Position numbers and translations under genes: made by a program
NCBI RefSeq assembly: GCF_002980495.1
Contig: NZ_PVBR01000001.1
Span: 372,001 to 436,000, forward strand
Direction: 5' to 3'
From: Phyllobacterium phragmitis
GTDB taxonomy: Bacteria; Pseudomonadota; Alphaproteobacteria; Rhizobiales; Rhizobiaceae
DNA: 64,000 nucleotides
Shown here: positions 46,043 to 55,104 of the stretch, in pieces
Layout: every line of letters starts with the position of its first letter
How positions within the stretch are numbered: the first letter of the stretch is position 1
Notes under the pieces: model-generated
Told to the model about the DNA's origin: nothing
Database searches by the model: none
Seen by the model: the letters and a program-made list of their open reading frames with translations, nothing else

Positions 46043-46092
46043 GCATGATCCCGAAAAGTTGCAGACCTTTGGGAAAAGATCATGCGGCTAGA
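46041..46092. repeat. Intergenic palindrome, family C copy 3
   Basis: GCATGATC at the left and GATCATGC at the right; the interior CCGAAAAGTTGCAGAC matches copy 2, while the following bases (CTTTGGGAAAA) differ. It lies between the EamA gene and the molybdopterin oxidoreductase gene and starts on the EamA stop codon. Confidence 0.85.
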
Positions 46093-46147
46093 AATCCTGC
46101 TTTAGAATCATTTTGAGGTGAGCCCGAGCTTGCGATATGGATAGATC

Positions 46148-48253
46148 ATGAACAAACACGTCCAGCATATCGGGCATTCCGCCTGCCCGCACGATTGCCC
46201 CTCCACCTGCGCGCTCGATGTGGAGGTGCTGGATTCAGGCGTCATCGGCCGGGTGCGCGGCGCGAAGGACAACAGCTATACCGCTGGTGTCATCTGCGCC
46301 AAGGTTGCCCGCTATGCCGAGCGAATCAACCATCCCGACCGCCTGTTGAAACCGCTCATCCGTGCCGGCGGCAAGGGTGACGGCGTGTGGAAGGAAGCCT
46401 CCTGGGAGGCGGCGCTCGATCTCGTCGCCGAGCGCTTCCTCAAGGCTGAGGCGGAGTTTGGGTCGCAGAGCATCTGGCCCAATTATTACGCCGGAACCAT
46501 GGGGCTGGTGCAGCGTGATTCGATCCACCGGCTGCGCCACGCCAAGAAATATTCCAACCAGTTCGACTCATTCTGCACCAATATGGCCTGGACCGGCTTT
46601 TTCGCCGGCACAGGCAGCCTCACCGGCGTCGATCCGCGCGAGATGGCAAAGGCCGATTGCGTGGTGATCTGGGGCACCAATGCGGCGGCCACGCAGGTCA
46701 ATGTGATGACCCACGCGGTGCGCGCTCGCAAGGAGCGCGGCGCCAAGATCGTCGCCATCGACGTCTATGAGAACGCCACTGTCCGTCAGGCCGATATGGG
46801 CATCGTGCTGAAGCCCGGCACGGATGGCGCGTTTGCCTGCGCAATCATGCATGTGCTTTTCCGCGACGGCGTTGCCGATTGGGACTATCTAAACGCCCAT
46901 ACCGACGATCCCAAGGGGCTGGAGCGCCACCTGCAAAGCCGCACCCCGCAATGGGCATCCGCCATCACTGGCGTTCCCGTCGAGGAAATCGAGGCTTTTG
47001 CCCGACTGATCGGCACCACCAAGCGAACCTTCTTCCGGCTGGGTTACGGTTTCACGCGCCAGCGCAACGGCGCGGTCAACATGCACGCGGCGTCCTGCAT
47101 CCCTGCCGTGTCGGGCGCGTGGCTGCATGAGGGTGGCGGCGCGTTCCATTCCAACTCCGGCATTTTCCGGATGGACAAGTCCGAGATCGAGGGCAAATCC
47201 TTCAAAGACCCCGATATCCGCTATCTCGACCAGTCGAAGATTGGCCGCATTCTCACCGGCGACCTGGAAGCGCTCAATGGCGGGCCGCCGGTCGCCGCGA
47301 TGCTGATCCAGAACACCAATCCGGCCAATGTCGCGCCGGAACAGCGCCTGATCCGCAAGGGCTTCATGCGCGATGATCTGTTCGTCGCCGTCCACGAGCA
47401 GTTCATGACCGATACGGCGAAGCTAGCCGATGTGGTGCTTCCCGCGACCATGTTTCTGGAGCATGACGACATCTATCGCGGCGGCGGCCAGCAACACATC
47501 GTGCTGGGACCGAAGCTGGTCGAAGCGCAGGGCGAGGCGCGGCCCAATCTCTTCGTTCTCAACGAATTGGCGAACCGTCTCGGCGTCGGCCATTACGAGG
47601 GCTTCGGCCTCGATGAAAAGACCCTGATCGACAACATGATGCGCGCGAGCGGATTGCCCGGTTTTGACGAGCTCAAGCAAAGCCGCTGGCTCGACATGCA
47701 GCCCGATTTCGATAGCGCGCATTATTTGAACGGCTTCAACTGGCCGGACCGCAAATTCCGCTTCAAGCCGGACTGGACCGGCAGCCCGTCGCCCAACAGG
47801 CCGCCACGCTCCATGGGGCCGCAGGGGCCTTACGCGGACCTGCCGGAATTCCCGGATCATTGGCAGGCCATCGAAGTGGCGGATGCCGAACACCCCTTCC
47901 GCCTCGCCACATCGCCCGCACATCATTTCCTGAATTCGACGTTTTCGGAAACGCCGACCTCTGGCGCCAAGGAAATCCGCCCGCAATTGCTGATCCATCC
48001 GGACGACGCGGCGCGTTTGGGCATAGCCGATGGCGACCGGGTGGAAATCGGCAATAAACGCGGCGAACTGGTGCTGCACGCCAAAGTGCAGGATACGCAA
48101 CGCCGCGGCGTGGTGATCTCCGAAGGACTGTTCCCGAACGCCGCCTTCGAGCGCGGCGAGGGCATCAACATCCTCACCGGCGCGGATGCAGCAGCCCCTT
48201 ATGGCGGCGCGGCGTTTCATGACATCAAGGTGTGGGTGCGGCGGGTGAATTAG
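46148..48253 (+). CDS. Molybdopterin oxidoreductase family protein
   Basis: A 701-residue Mo/W-bisMGD enzyme. The N-terminus carries a 4Fe-4S motif (C13, C17, C21, C50: CPHDCPSTC and VICAK), followed by the molybdopterin domains (WGTNAAATQVNVMTH, IQNTNPANVAPE) and a C-terminal dinucleotide-binding domain (HHFLNSTFSE). There is no Tat signal, so it is cytoplasmic. No electron-transfer or membrane subunit gene is next to it. Substrate unknown. It uses the cofactor made with MoaD/MoaE. Confidence 0.9.
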   Translation: MNKHVQHIGHSACPHDCPSTCALDVEVLDSGVIGRVRGAKDNSYTAGVICAKVARYAERINHPDRLLKPLIRAGGKGDGVWKEASWEAALDLVAERFLKAEAEFGSQSIWPNYYAGTMGLVQRDSIHRLRHAKKYSNQFDSFCTNMAWTGFFAGTGSLTGVDPREMAKADCVVIWGTNAAATQVNVMTHAVRARKERGAKIVAIDVYENATVRQADMGIVLKPGTDGAFACAIMHVLFRDGVADWDYLNAHTDDPKGLERHLQSRTPQWASAITGVPVEEIEAFARLIGTTKRTFFRLGYGFTRQRNGAVNMHAASCIPAVSGAWLHEGGGAFHSNSGIFRMDKSEIEGKSFKDPDIRYLDQSKIGRILTGDLEALNGGPPVAAMLIQNTNPANVAPEQRLIRKGFMRDDLFVAVHEQFMTDTAKLADVVLPATMFLEHDDIYRGGGQQHIVLGPKLVEAQGEARPNLFVLNELANRLGVGHYEGFGLDEKTLIDNMMRASGLPGFDELKQSRWLDMQPDFDSAHYLNGFNWPDRKFRFKPDWTGSPSPNRPPRSMGPQGPYADLPEFPDHWQAIEVADAEHPFRLATSPAHHFLNSTFSETPTSGAKEIRPQLLIHPDDAARLGIADGDRVEIGNKRGELVLHAKVQDTQRRGVVISEGLFPNAAFERGEGINILTGADAAAPYGGAAFHDIKVWVRRVN

Positions 48254-48273
48254 CCGGGCAACACTCTTGTTTG

Positions 48274-48291
48274 TCGTACATTTTTGTGCGA
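48274..48291. promoter_or_regulatory. Dyad upstream of hicA (candidate HicB operator)
   Basis: TCGTACA-TTTT-TGTGCGA, arms complementary with one mismatch, about 32 bases before the hicA start. HicB antitoxins bind dyads in their own promoter; this is the only clear one here. Confidence 0.5.
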
Positions 48292-48322
48292 AATTATCTG
48301 TGGAGGCGAAGGGGGCACACAG

Positions 48323-48517
48323 ATGAAGCGGGAACAGTTGCTCCGGCAACTTCGCAAGCTTGCCCGAAAGGAAGGCAAGTTTTTTGAAATTATAGCGAAC
48401 CGGGGCAAAGGCTCGCACATCCGCGTGACCCTCGGTGACAAGACGACAACGATCAAGGATGGCGAACTGACCCGGACATATGTGAGCATCGTGTTGAGGC
48501 AATTGGGAATTGAGTGA
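48323..48517 (+). CDS. hicA: HicA-family toxin (mRNA interferase)
   Basis: A 64-residue double-stranded-RNA-binding-fold toxin. The family hallmark GKGSHIRV places the catalytic His at residue 32, followed by the basic strand LGDKTTTIKDGEL and a C-terminal LRQLGIE. The start MKREQLLRQL at 48323 is preferred over the longer frame. It cleaves mRNA when not bound by HicB. The toxin-first order is the usual hicAB arrangement. Confidence 0.87.
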   Translation: MKREQLLRQLRKLARKEGKFFEIIANRGKGSHIRVTLGDKTTTIKDGELTRTYVSIVLRQLGIE

Positions 48518-48557
48518 TTTCCGCTGTTTCGGGCATCAATTTAGAGGAGATCGATGG

Positions 48558-48983
48558 ATGGACTACATCTATGGAGCGCTATTGGAGTCCGATCCCGATG
48601 GCGGATTCGTCGTGACATTTCCAGACGTGCCTGCAGCAAACACGCATGGCGAGAATCGCGCGGAAGCGTTGACCAACGCAGCCGAAGCGCTCGGGTTGGC
48701 GCTGCGAGGCTATTTGCAACAGGGAAAGGAACTCCCGCAGGCTGTAACCAATACGACGGATGCGGTTGCCGTCCCGGCGGACGATGCAATGAAGCTCGCG
48801 CTCGTGCAGGCGTTCAACGCTGCCGGAATCTCAAAAACCGAATTGGCGCGCAGGCTCGGCAAAGACGAGGTTGAAGCAAGGCGAATTCTCAATCCGGACC
48901 ATCCGACAAAATTCCCCGCCATGCAGGCAGCGCTGGCTGTGCTCGGCAAAACAATCGTGGTTTCGGTCCGCGACGCCGCTTGA
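48558..48983 (+). CDS. hicB: HicB-family antitoxin
   Basis: A 141-residue antitoxin. Residues 1-60 are the partial RNase H fold that blocks HicA (SDPDGGFVVTFPDVP, HGENRAEALTNAAEAL). Residues about 88-132 form a helix-turn-helix (AAGISKTELARRLGKDEVEARRIL) for binding its promoter. GAGGAG about nine bases upstream supports the ATG at 48558. It is 40 bases after hicA. Confidence 0.87.
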   Translation: MDYIYGALLESDPDGGFVVTFPDVPAANTHGENRAEALTNAAEALGLALRGYLQQGKELPQAVTNTTDAVAVPADDAMKLALVQAFNAAGISKTELARRLGKDEVEARRILNPDHPTKFPAMQAALAVLGKTIVVSVRDAA

Positions 48984-49010
48984 ATTCCTTCACAGGCTAA
49001 AAGGTGGCTT

Positions 49011-49210
49011 TCACCCCACCAGATCGTCGAGCGTGATATTCAGCGCTTGCGCGATCTTCCGCATGGTTTCGACCGCCCCATCCCGCCGGTCTCGATCTGC
49101 GAGAGATAAGCGGGCGCGATATCGGTTGCTTCGGCAAGCATCTTGGCGGACATGCTCCGATGCTCCCGCCAGAGCAATATAGCAGGCAGAATTGCTTCGC
49201 CAATGCGTTG
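49011..49210 (-). pseudogene. Frameshifted remnant of an XRE-type antitoxin
   Basis: One frame reads LLWREHRSMSAKMLAEATDI and APAYLSQIETG, the helix-turn-helix of an XRE regulator. At about 49083-49088 the frame shifts, and the neighbouring frame continues RDGAVETMRKIAQALNITLD and ends at 49011 (DLVG). Joined, they would read as an ordinary HTH antitoxin C-terminus, so one or four bases are missing. The N-terminal half is absent: the sequence upstream is the 3' end of purN. A decayed toxin-antitoxin remnant. Confidence 0.75.
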
Positions 49211-49212
49211 CG

Positions 49213-49860
49213 TCAGAACACGCCGAAAGAGAGCCTGTCCGCTTCGCCCAGCCCGGAATAAACAATCCCGCCATCCACCATGCGCGCCTTGCCCTCCGCC
49301 ACCAGTTTCAGCGCCAGCGGATAGAGCCTGTGCTCCATGCTCAGCACCCGTGCGGTAAGCGTCTCTTCGGTGTCGTCCGGCTTCACCGGCGCCACGCCTT
49401 GCGCGATGATCGGGCCGCCGTCCATTTCGGCGGTGACGAAATGCACCGTGCAGCCATGGATGCGCATACCGGATTCGAGCACGCGGGCATGGCTGTCGAG
49501 GCCCTTGAAGAGAGGGAGAAGGGAAGGGTGGATGTTGATCATCCGGCCTTCCCATTGGCCGACGAAATCCGCCGACATCAGCCGCATATAACCGGCAAGG
49601 CAGATCACATCCGGTGCGATGCGGGTAAGCTCAGCGTTGAGGGCCGCTTCATGCGCGGTACGCGAGGCATAATCCTTCTGCGGCACGGGCGTCGCCTCGA
49701 TGCCATGGCTCCGCGCCACTTCGAGCCCCGCCGCATCGGGCTTGTTCGAAAGCACGGCGACGATTTCCGCAGGATAGGCGGGGTCTTTGCAGGCCTCAAT
49801 CAGCGCGGTCATGTTCGAGCCGCGCCCGGAGATCAACACTGCGACGCGCTTCTTCATCAT
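49213..49860 (-). CDS. purN: Phosphoribosylglycinamide formyltransferase
   Basis: Transfers formyl from 10-formyl-THF to GAR in purine synthesis. The 215-residue protein has ISGRGSNMTALIEAC, the catalytic INIHPSLLPLFKG and HFVTAEMDGGPII. Its ATG follows the purM stop directly, so the two are coupled. The purN stop lies next to the HTH remnant. Confidence 0.96.
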   Translation of the reverse strand: MMKKRVAVLISGRGSNMTALIEACKDPAYPAEIVAVLSNKPDAAGLEVARSHGIEATPVPQKDYASRTAHEAALNAELTRIAPDVICLAGYMRLMSADFVGQWEGRMINIHPSLLPLFKGLDSHARVLESGMRIHGCTVHFVTAEMDGGPIIAQGVAPVKPDDTEETLTARVLSMEHRLYPLALKLVAEGKARMVDGGIVYSGLGEADRLSFGVF

Positions 49861-50937
49861 CTAAAGCGCCAGCGTGCCGTGATAGACGACGCCCGCATCG
49901 GCACGCGGGATCATCTGGCCCAGCGTCACCACCTTCTCGCCCTCGGCGGCCAAAACCGCCGCGACCTTCGCCGCGTGTTCCGGCGAGACGACAACGATCA
50001 TGCCGATGCCGCAATTGAAGGTGCGCAGCATTTCATCGCGCTCCACGCCGCCAATCCTGGCGAGCCAGGAGAACACAGGCGGCACGTCGATGGCCGAGAG
50101 GTCGATTTCCGCCGCAAGCTCGGCGGGCAGCACACGCGGAATATTGTCGGGAAAGCCGCCGCCGGTGATGTGCGCCAGCGCCTTGATGCCATCACCCGCA
50201 CGGATCGCCGCAAGCAGCGGCTTCACATAGATGCGTGTCGGCGTCAGCAGGGCCGCCCCAAGCGTCGTGCCGGGCGCGAAAGGCGCGTCTGCGTCCCAGC
50301 CAAGACCCGAGAGATCAACGATCCGGCGCACCAGCGAGAAGCCGTTGGAATGCACGCCCGAGGACGAAAGCCCGAGGATGACGTCTCCATCGGCGATATC
50401 GCCCGCCGGAAGCAGCCGGTTGCGCTCAGCGGCGCCGACTGCGAAACCGGCGAGATCATAGTCGCCGTCGCGGTACATGCCCGGCATTTCCGCCGTCTCG
50501 CCGCCGATCAGCGCGCAACCTGCCTGCCTGCAGCCATCCGCGATGCCCGCGACAATCGCCGCGCCCTGGTCCGGATCGAGCTTGCCGGTGGCGAAATAAT
50601 CGAGGAAGAACAGCGGCTCCGCGCCCTGCACCACCAGATCATTGACGCACATGGCGACGAGATCGATGCCGACCGTATCGTGACGCCCTGCGTCGATGGC
50701 GATCTTCAGCTTGGTGCCGACGCCGTCATTGGCCGCCACCAGCACCGGATCGGTGAAGCCTGCCGCCTTCAGGTCGAAAAGCCCGCCGAAGCCGCCGATC
50801 TCGCCATCCGCGCCGGGACGTCGCGTCGAGCGGACGAGCGGCTTGATCTTCTCCACCAGGAGATTTCCGGCGTCGATGTCGACTCCTGCCTCTGCATAGG
50901 TCAAACCATTCTTGCCGGTAAGGGGCTTGCCAGTCAT
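49861..50937 (-). CDS. purM: Phosphoribosylformylglycinamidine cyclo-ligase
   Basis: AIR synthetase, the fifth step of purine synthesis. The 358-residue protein has [15 protein letters not shown] at the N-terminus, [16 protein letters not shown], and [11 protein letters not shown]. The purM-purN order is standard. It is divergent from the AI-2E exporter gene. No shared operator with purF was seen. Confidence 0.96.
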   Translation of the reverse strand: MTGKPLTGKNGLTYAEAGVDIDAGNLLVEKIKPLVRSTRRPGADGEIGGFGGLFDLKAAGFTDPVLVAANDGVGTKLKIAIDAGRHDTVGIDLVAMCVNDLVVQGAEPLFFLDYFATGKLDPDQGAAIVAGIADGCRQAGCALIGGETAEMPGMYRDGDYDLAGFAVGAAERNRLLPAGDIADGDVILGLSSSGVHSNGFSLVRRIVDLSGLGWDADAPFAPGTTLGAALLTPTRIYVKPLLAAIRAGDGIKALAHITGGGFPDNIPRVLPAELAAEIDLSAIDVPPVFSWLARIGGVERDEMLRTFNCGIGMIVVVSPEHAAKVAAVLAAEGEKVVTLGQMIPRADAGVVYHGTLAL

Positions 50938-51239
50938 CGCTTACTCCGATGCGCCATTCCGCGGTCGGCTCGCTGGTGGCCTGCTGGCGACCTTGGGGCG
51001 AGATATGCGGAAACGGATAAAATTCTTGCTGGTGCGCGCAATGGCACGAGTTTGCCCGTCCCGCAAGGCCGATATGGGCGCGCCTGCCAGAAAAGCCCGG
51101 AAAAACAATGTTGATTTACCGATGATCCGGCGGCGATTTCGTCGCGGCACCCCATATAGAGTAATGCGAGAACCCTTGACCGTGGCTCCGGCAACGGCCT
51201 ATCTCATCAGATAGCTCGAACGGACGGTACTTTATCAGC
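50938..51239. other. Divergent intergenic region purM / AI-2E exporter
   Basis: 302 bases without a gene. A plausible promoter for the plus-strand gene is TTGACC (51176-51181), an 18-base spacer and TATCTC (51200-51205). I see no clear promoter for purM or any dyad. Confidence 0.5.
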
Positions 51240-52436
51240 ATGGCAAAGACACCGGTGAAACCCAAGCCTGACTCCGATATTCATGTCGATGTACAGGTGA
51301 ATACCCTTGCCGCCAACGTACGTCGCCAGGCTGTGTTCTGGCTCGGCGCGATGGTGGTGTTCGTGCTGTTTCTGGTGATGTTCAGCTCGATACTTCTGCC
51401 GTTCGTGGCGGGACTGGCGCTTGCCTATTTCCTTGATCCCGTCGCCGACCGCCTGCAAAGACTGGGGTTGTCGCGTCTTGCCGCGACCGTGGTGATCCTG
51501 GTCATCTTCCTGGTCGTGTTGGTTCTGGCGGTCATGATCATCGTGCCGGTACTCGCGACGCAGCTGACCGATTTCATCGCCAGATTGCCGAGCTATATTA
51601 CTCAGCTCCAGTCGCTCATAGCCGATCGGAATTCGCCCTGGCTGAAGAAGATCATCGGAGTCGACAGCTCCGTTATCCAAGACAATTTGAGCGCCTTACT
51701 CCAGCAGGGAGCGGGTTTCCTCTCGACTTTGTTCCAGTCGCTGTGGAATTCCGGCAAGGCGTTGATCGACATCGCAGCCCTTTTCGTCGTTACGCCCGTC
51801 GTCGCCTTCTACATGCTGCTCGACTGGGACCGCATGGTCGAGCGCATCGATTCATGGATACCGCGCGACCATCTGCACGACGTGCGCGAGATCGCGCGCG
51901 AGATGGATGCCGCGATTGCCGGCTTCATTCGCGGGCAGGGCACCGTCTGCATCATCCTGGGGACGATCTATGCGGTCGGCCTCACCCTTGTGGGGCTGAA
52001 TTTCGGCCTTTTGATCGGGCTCTTCGCCGGGCTCATCAGCTTCATTCCCTATATCGGCTCGCTGGTCGGTCTGGTGCTGGCCATCGGCGTAGCACTTGTC
52101 CAGTTCTGGCCGGACTGGATCATGGTCGGCGCAGTCGCCATCGTCTTCTTCATCGGTCAGTTCATCGAGGGCAATATCCTGCAGCCGAAGCTCGTCGGCT
52201 CGTCCGTCGGCCTGCATCCGGTCTGGCTGATGTTCGCGCTGTTCGCCTTCGGCTCGCTCCTCGGTTTCACCGGCATGCTGATTGCGGTTCCGGCCGCTGC
52301 TGCCATGGGCGTGCTGGTGCGTTTCGCGCTCGGCCGCTATCTGCAATCGCCGATGTACCGCAGCCGCCATAAGGACATCGAGCATATGAAGCGGGTGAGG
52401 GGACATGCCGGAGATGCGGCGGGAGACGCTGAATGA
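51240..52436 (+). CDS. AI-2E/PerM family exporter
   Basis: A 398-residue inner-membrane protein of the AI-2E exporter (TqsA/PerM) family, with about eight hydrophobic segments and the conserved GLNFGLLIGLFAGLISFIPY and GNILQPKLVGSSVGLHPVW. The family exports autoinducer-2 or other small molecules; in Rhizobiales the gene is usually next to hdaA, as here. The substrate is not known. Confidence 0.88.
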   Translation: MAKTPVKPKPDSDIHVDVQVNTLAANVRRQAVFWLGAMVVFVLFLVMFSSILLPFVAGLALAYFLDPVADRLQRLGLSRLAATVVILVIFLVVLVLAVMIIVPVLATQLTDFIARLPSYITQLQSLIADRNSPWLKKIIGVDSSVIQDNLSALLQQGAGFLSTLFQSLWNSGKALIDIAALFVVTPVVAFYMLLDWDRMVERIDSWIPRDHLHDVREIAREMDAAIAGFIRGQGTVCIILGTIYAVGLTLVGLNFGLLIGLFAGLISFIPYIGSLVGLVLAIGVALVQFWPDWIMVGAVAIVFFIGQFIEGNILQPKLVGSSVGLHPVWLMFALFAFGSLLGFTGMLIAVPAAAAMGVLVRFALGRYLQSPMYRSRHKDIEHMKRVRGHAGDAAGDAE

Positions 52437-52479
52437 GCGCAACTCTGGCCGCTTTGAATGACGATATGGACAATATGGC

Positions 52480-53178
52480 ATGACGACCGCTTTGCCCCGT
52501 CAATTGCCGTTGGCGCTCGGCCATGAGCCGGGCTATGGGCGCGACGATTTGATCGTCGCGGGATCGAACCGTGCCGCTGTCGACATCATCGACCGGTGGC
52601 CGAACTGGCTTTCGCCCGTCGTGGTGCTCGCCGGACCGACAGGATCGGGCAAGACCCATCTTGCGGCGATCTGGAATGCGGCCTCGGGTGCCGCTGTCCT
52701 CGACGCCACCGATATCGGACCGGAGGCTTTTGAAAAGGCGTCGAGCAGGCCGGTGCTGATCGATGATATCGGTGCGGTGTCTTTCGACGAAACAGGCCTT
52801 TTCCATCTGATCAACACGGTTCGCCAGGCCGGCACGTCGCTCCTGATGACGTCGCGCCGTTGGCCGGCGAACTGGCCGATCACGCTGCCGGACCTGACAT
52901 CCCGCCTGAAGGCGGCGACGGTCGTGGAGATTTCGGAGCCGGACGACACACTTCTGTCCGCTGTCATCCATAAGCTGTTCGCCGACCGTCAGGTCGCCGT
53001 CGAGCCGCATCTTGTCAGCTACCTCGTCAGCCGTATCGAACGCTCGCTTTCGACCGCCAACATGATTGTCGAGCGCCTCGACCGGGTGGCCCTGGAGCAG
53101 AAATCCCGCATCACCCGCACACTCGCCGCCAATGTCCTTGCCGCGTTCGAGGACGGGCAGAGCGATGGCAGGGACTGA
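52480..53178 (+). CDS. hdaA: DnaA inactivator HdaA
   Basis: A 232-residue DnaA-like AAA+ protein without the DNA-binding domain. It has a clamp-binding motif near the N-terminus (QLPLAL, residues 8-13), Walker A GPTGSGKTH (52-60), Walker B VLIDDIGAV, and the C-terminal lid with sensor 2. With the beta clamp it promotes DnaA-ATP hydrolysis to prevent re-initiation. Linkage to the AI-2E exporter is typical. Confidence 0.92.
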   Translation: MTTALPRQLPLALGHEPGYGRDDLIVAGSNRAAVDIIDRWPNWLSPVVVLAGPTGSGKTHLAAIWNAASGAAVLDATDIGPEAFEKASSRPVLIDDIGAVSFDETGLFHLINTVRQAGTSLLMTSRRWPANWPITLPDLTSRLKAATVVEISEPDDTLLSAVIHKLFADRQVAVEPHLVSYLVSRIERSLSTANMIVERLDRVALEQKSRITRTLAANVLAAFEDGQSDGRD

Positions 53179-53205
53179 CCTCACCGCTATATCAAAACGG
53201 CATTC

Positions 53206-53889
53206 CTACCATTTGTGCGCGTAGTTCGCCCCGAAGCTCTGCGTGCCATTGTCGGCTGTGATGTCGTTCATGGATGTCACGAGATTGACCTTGCCGAATA
53301 TCTTCTGCTGCGCCCCGATGCTGGTGTGCCAGCGCGGATCCGTATCGGTTCGTCTCGTCCGTGCGGTGAAGGAGGTCCTGCTGCGGTCGAACGAAAGCTG
53401 GAATGCTTTCGTCGTCTGCCAATGGCTCTCCTTTGTGGTGGAACCGCTGTACCACATGGAATAATGGTCGTTCACCTGCGCTGTAAGGCTGTCGGCGAGG
53501 GTCCATTTGCGCCGTGTCGACATGCCGATGCTGCCGCTGCCATCCTCCGTGCCCAGCCGCAAATTGAGATCGGCGCCGTCCCAGCCGGCAAAACTGGACG
53601 ACGGCAGCTTGACTGAGCTCCATAGGGCCGACGGCGGTGCTGCCGGCGCACCAAGCAGATGCGGGTCCTGAGCCGCGCCGGCAAAACCGATCTCGGTGCC
53701 AATGGACGTATCCCAGCCAAGCGGAAGCCGCGCACCAAGCCTCATGAGATAAGCGCCGTTCGCAGTCCGCTTCGGATTTGCGATCACCGGCGCGATATCG
53801 GAAGCCTGCACTTCCTGCGCGCTGAGCGACAGCAAGGTGAAAACGGCGGCTGCGGTGGCTGCAATTCCTGCATGGTGAAAAATCGTCAT
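53206..53889 (-). CDS. Secreted, probably beta-barrel protein of unknown function
   Basis: A 227-residue protein I do not recognise. Residues 1-29 are a signal peptide (cleavage near VQA-SD). The rest alternates polar and aromatic residues in strand-like steps (LMRLGARLPLGW, ADLNLRLGTEDG, SMWYSGST) and ends in an aromatic-tipped strand (SFGANYAHKW), as outer membrane barrels do. It could be a small porin-like or surface protein. It is convergent with hdaA with only about 27 bases between. The start at 53889 was chosen over an upstream frame of 27 residues. Confidence 0.65.
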   Translation of the reverse strand: MTIFHHAGIAATAAAVFTLLSLSAQEVQASDIAPVIANPKRTANGAYLMRLGARLPLGWDTSIGTEIGFAGAAQDPHLLGAPAAPPSALWSSVKLPSSSFAGWDGADLNLRLGTEDGSGSIGMSTRRKWTLADSLTAQVNDHYSMWYSGSTTKESHWQTTKAFQLSFDRSRTSFTARTRRTDTDPRWHTSIGAQQKIFGKVNLVTSMNDITADNGTQSFGANYAHKW

Positions 53890-54126
53890 GCACAGTCCCT
53901 TCCGGTTGCTTCCGGCAAACAGATCATTCCCTGATGATGAGATGCAAAAACACACAGAAATACCATTCACACCCCCGCCCCGTTACAGTGCCGCGGGGCG
54001 TTCGTGGATAGTTCATTCACGTAATGTTTCGCTGCGTTATACTATGCGATGCGCTGGGCTTCAACCCCGGCCCGAAAAACAAAAAATGAAACAAACAATG
54101 GGGCCGGACAAGAAAACAAATCGGCG

Positions 54127-54846
54127 CTATTTGCCTTTCACAGGCATAGGCGGCGGGTTGGGCGCTGATATTTCGGGCTTGATCGGTGTCTTGAATATCG
54201 ACCCCGTTATGAGCGACCGCGGCTGTGAGGTCGCGAGCATGTCTTCATGCACCCAGCCGATCATGGCGGTCGACGGCACGACGACGCGATGCCATTTGCC
54301 GGTTTTGCCGTAGGAGCGCATTTCGCGGCCCTTTTCGACCGTGCCGACGGACGCCGCCTTGTCCCAGGCCCGCTTTCGGATGGTGATCCGTTTCCTGGCA
54401 TAGATGACGGAAGGTGTGGTGTCGGGCGAGGCGCGGCCGGCCGGGATATTTCTTGCCGCGCGCTTCGTCTCGCCCGATTTGGCGAGCGGAGCTTTGCTGA
54501 ACGGAGCGGGTGGCTTTACCGCCGCCACTTGCGTGGTGGCGTTGCCGGACGAAGATGGGCGGGAGGAAGACGGATTCGAGCCGACTGGAGCAGAAGGACG
54601 GGGAATGTCGTTCTGGCTGGGCGCCGCTTTTGCCTGCGCCCTGTTCGTTATCGTCTCTTTCGGCCTGGAAACCTTCGCGCCGGCCTCCTTCTGCGTCGAA
54701 AACTGGCTGAAAAACCGGGAGAAATCCGTCCTCGAATGCTTGCCTTCATAAGTCGACCACCAGCCCGCAGCCCCCATGGCCAGAATGGCGAGAAGGGTGA
54801 TGCCCGATGCGGGCGAGCGCTTGGACGAACGTCTTTTCCTGGCCAT
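54127..54846 (-). CDS. SH3 domain-containing protein
   Basis: A 239-residue protein with a short basic N-terminus, one membrane helix (16-31), a long Ser/Pro/Lys-rich linker, and a bacterial SH3 domain at about 148-205 (ARKRITIRKRAWDKAASVGT to GWVHEDML). The proline-rich tail ends PPPMPVKGK. SH3 domains of this kind usually bind peptidoglycan or other envelope partners. Confidence 0.8.
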   Translation of the reverse strand: MARKRRSSKRSPASGITLLAILAMGAAGWWSTYEGKHSRTDFSRFFSQFSTQKEAGAKVSRPKETITNRAQAKAAPSQNDIPRPSAPVGSNPSSSRPSSSGNATTQVAAVKPPAPFSKAPLAKSGETKRAARNIPAGRASPDTTPSVIYARKRITIRKRAWDKAASVGTVEKGREMRSYGKTGKWHRVVVPSTAMIGWVHEDMLATSQPRSLITGSIFKTPIKPEISAPNPPPMPVKGK

Positions 54847-54981
54847 GAGGATTTTTCCCGCCGGTTAATACGACAAAGGCCGGGTGGGCCCATTCTTGAG
54901 GGAAGACTATCAGCCGTTTCTTCGCATTTGGTTACCGGGAGGTGGCAGGGCCGGGCAGCGCTGGAATGGACCTCGAGAGAT

Positions 54982-55058
54982 TGGTGATCCCGGCTGGATT
55001 CGAACCAGCGACCATCGGCTTAGAAGGCCGGTGCTCTATCCAACTGAGCTACGGGACC
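54982..55058 (-). tRNA. tRNA-Arg (TCT)
   Basis: A 77-base cloverleaf on the minus strand, starting GGTCCCGTAGCTCAG and ending with encoded CCA. The anticodon TCT in CTTCTAA reads AGA. The T-arm is GGTTCGAATCC. Confidence 0.95.
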
Positions 55059-55104
55059 TATCGGGAAGCAGTACACGCTCGTGGCAAGCTGTTCAATGCG
55101 CCGT

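Noticed and set aside
49040-49860. A purN-HTH fusion protein
   Set aside because: The two are in different frames; purN has its own stop at 49213 and a normal C-terminus, and the HTH part is itself frameshifted.
49192-51114. 640-codon plus-strand frame opposite purN and purM
   Set aside because: Antisense shadow in GC-rich coding DNA; composition is dominated by Arg, His and Asp. The purine genes on the other strand are complete.
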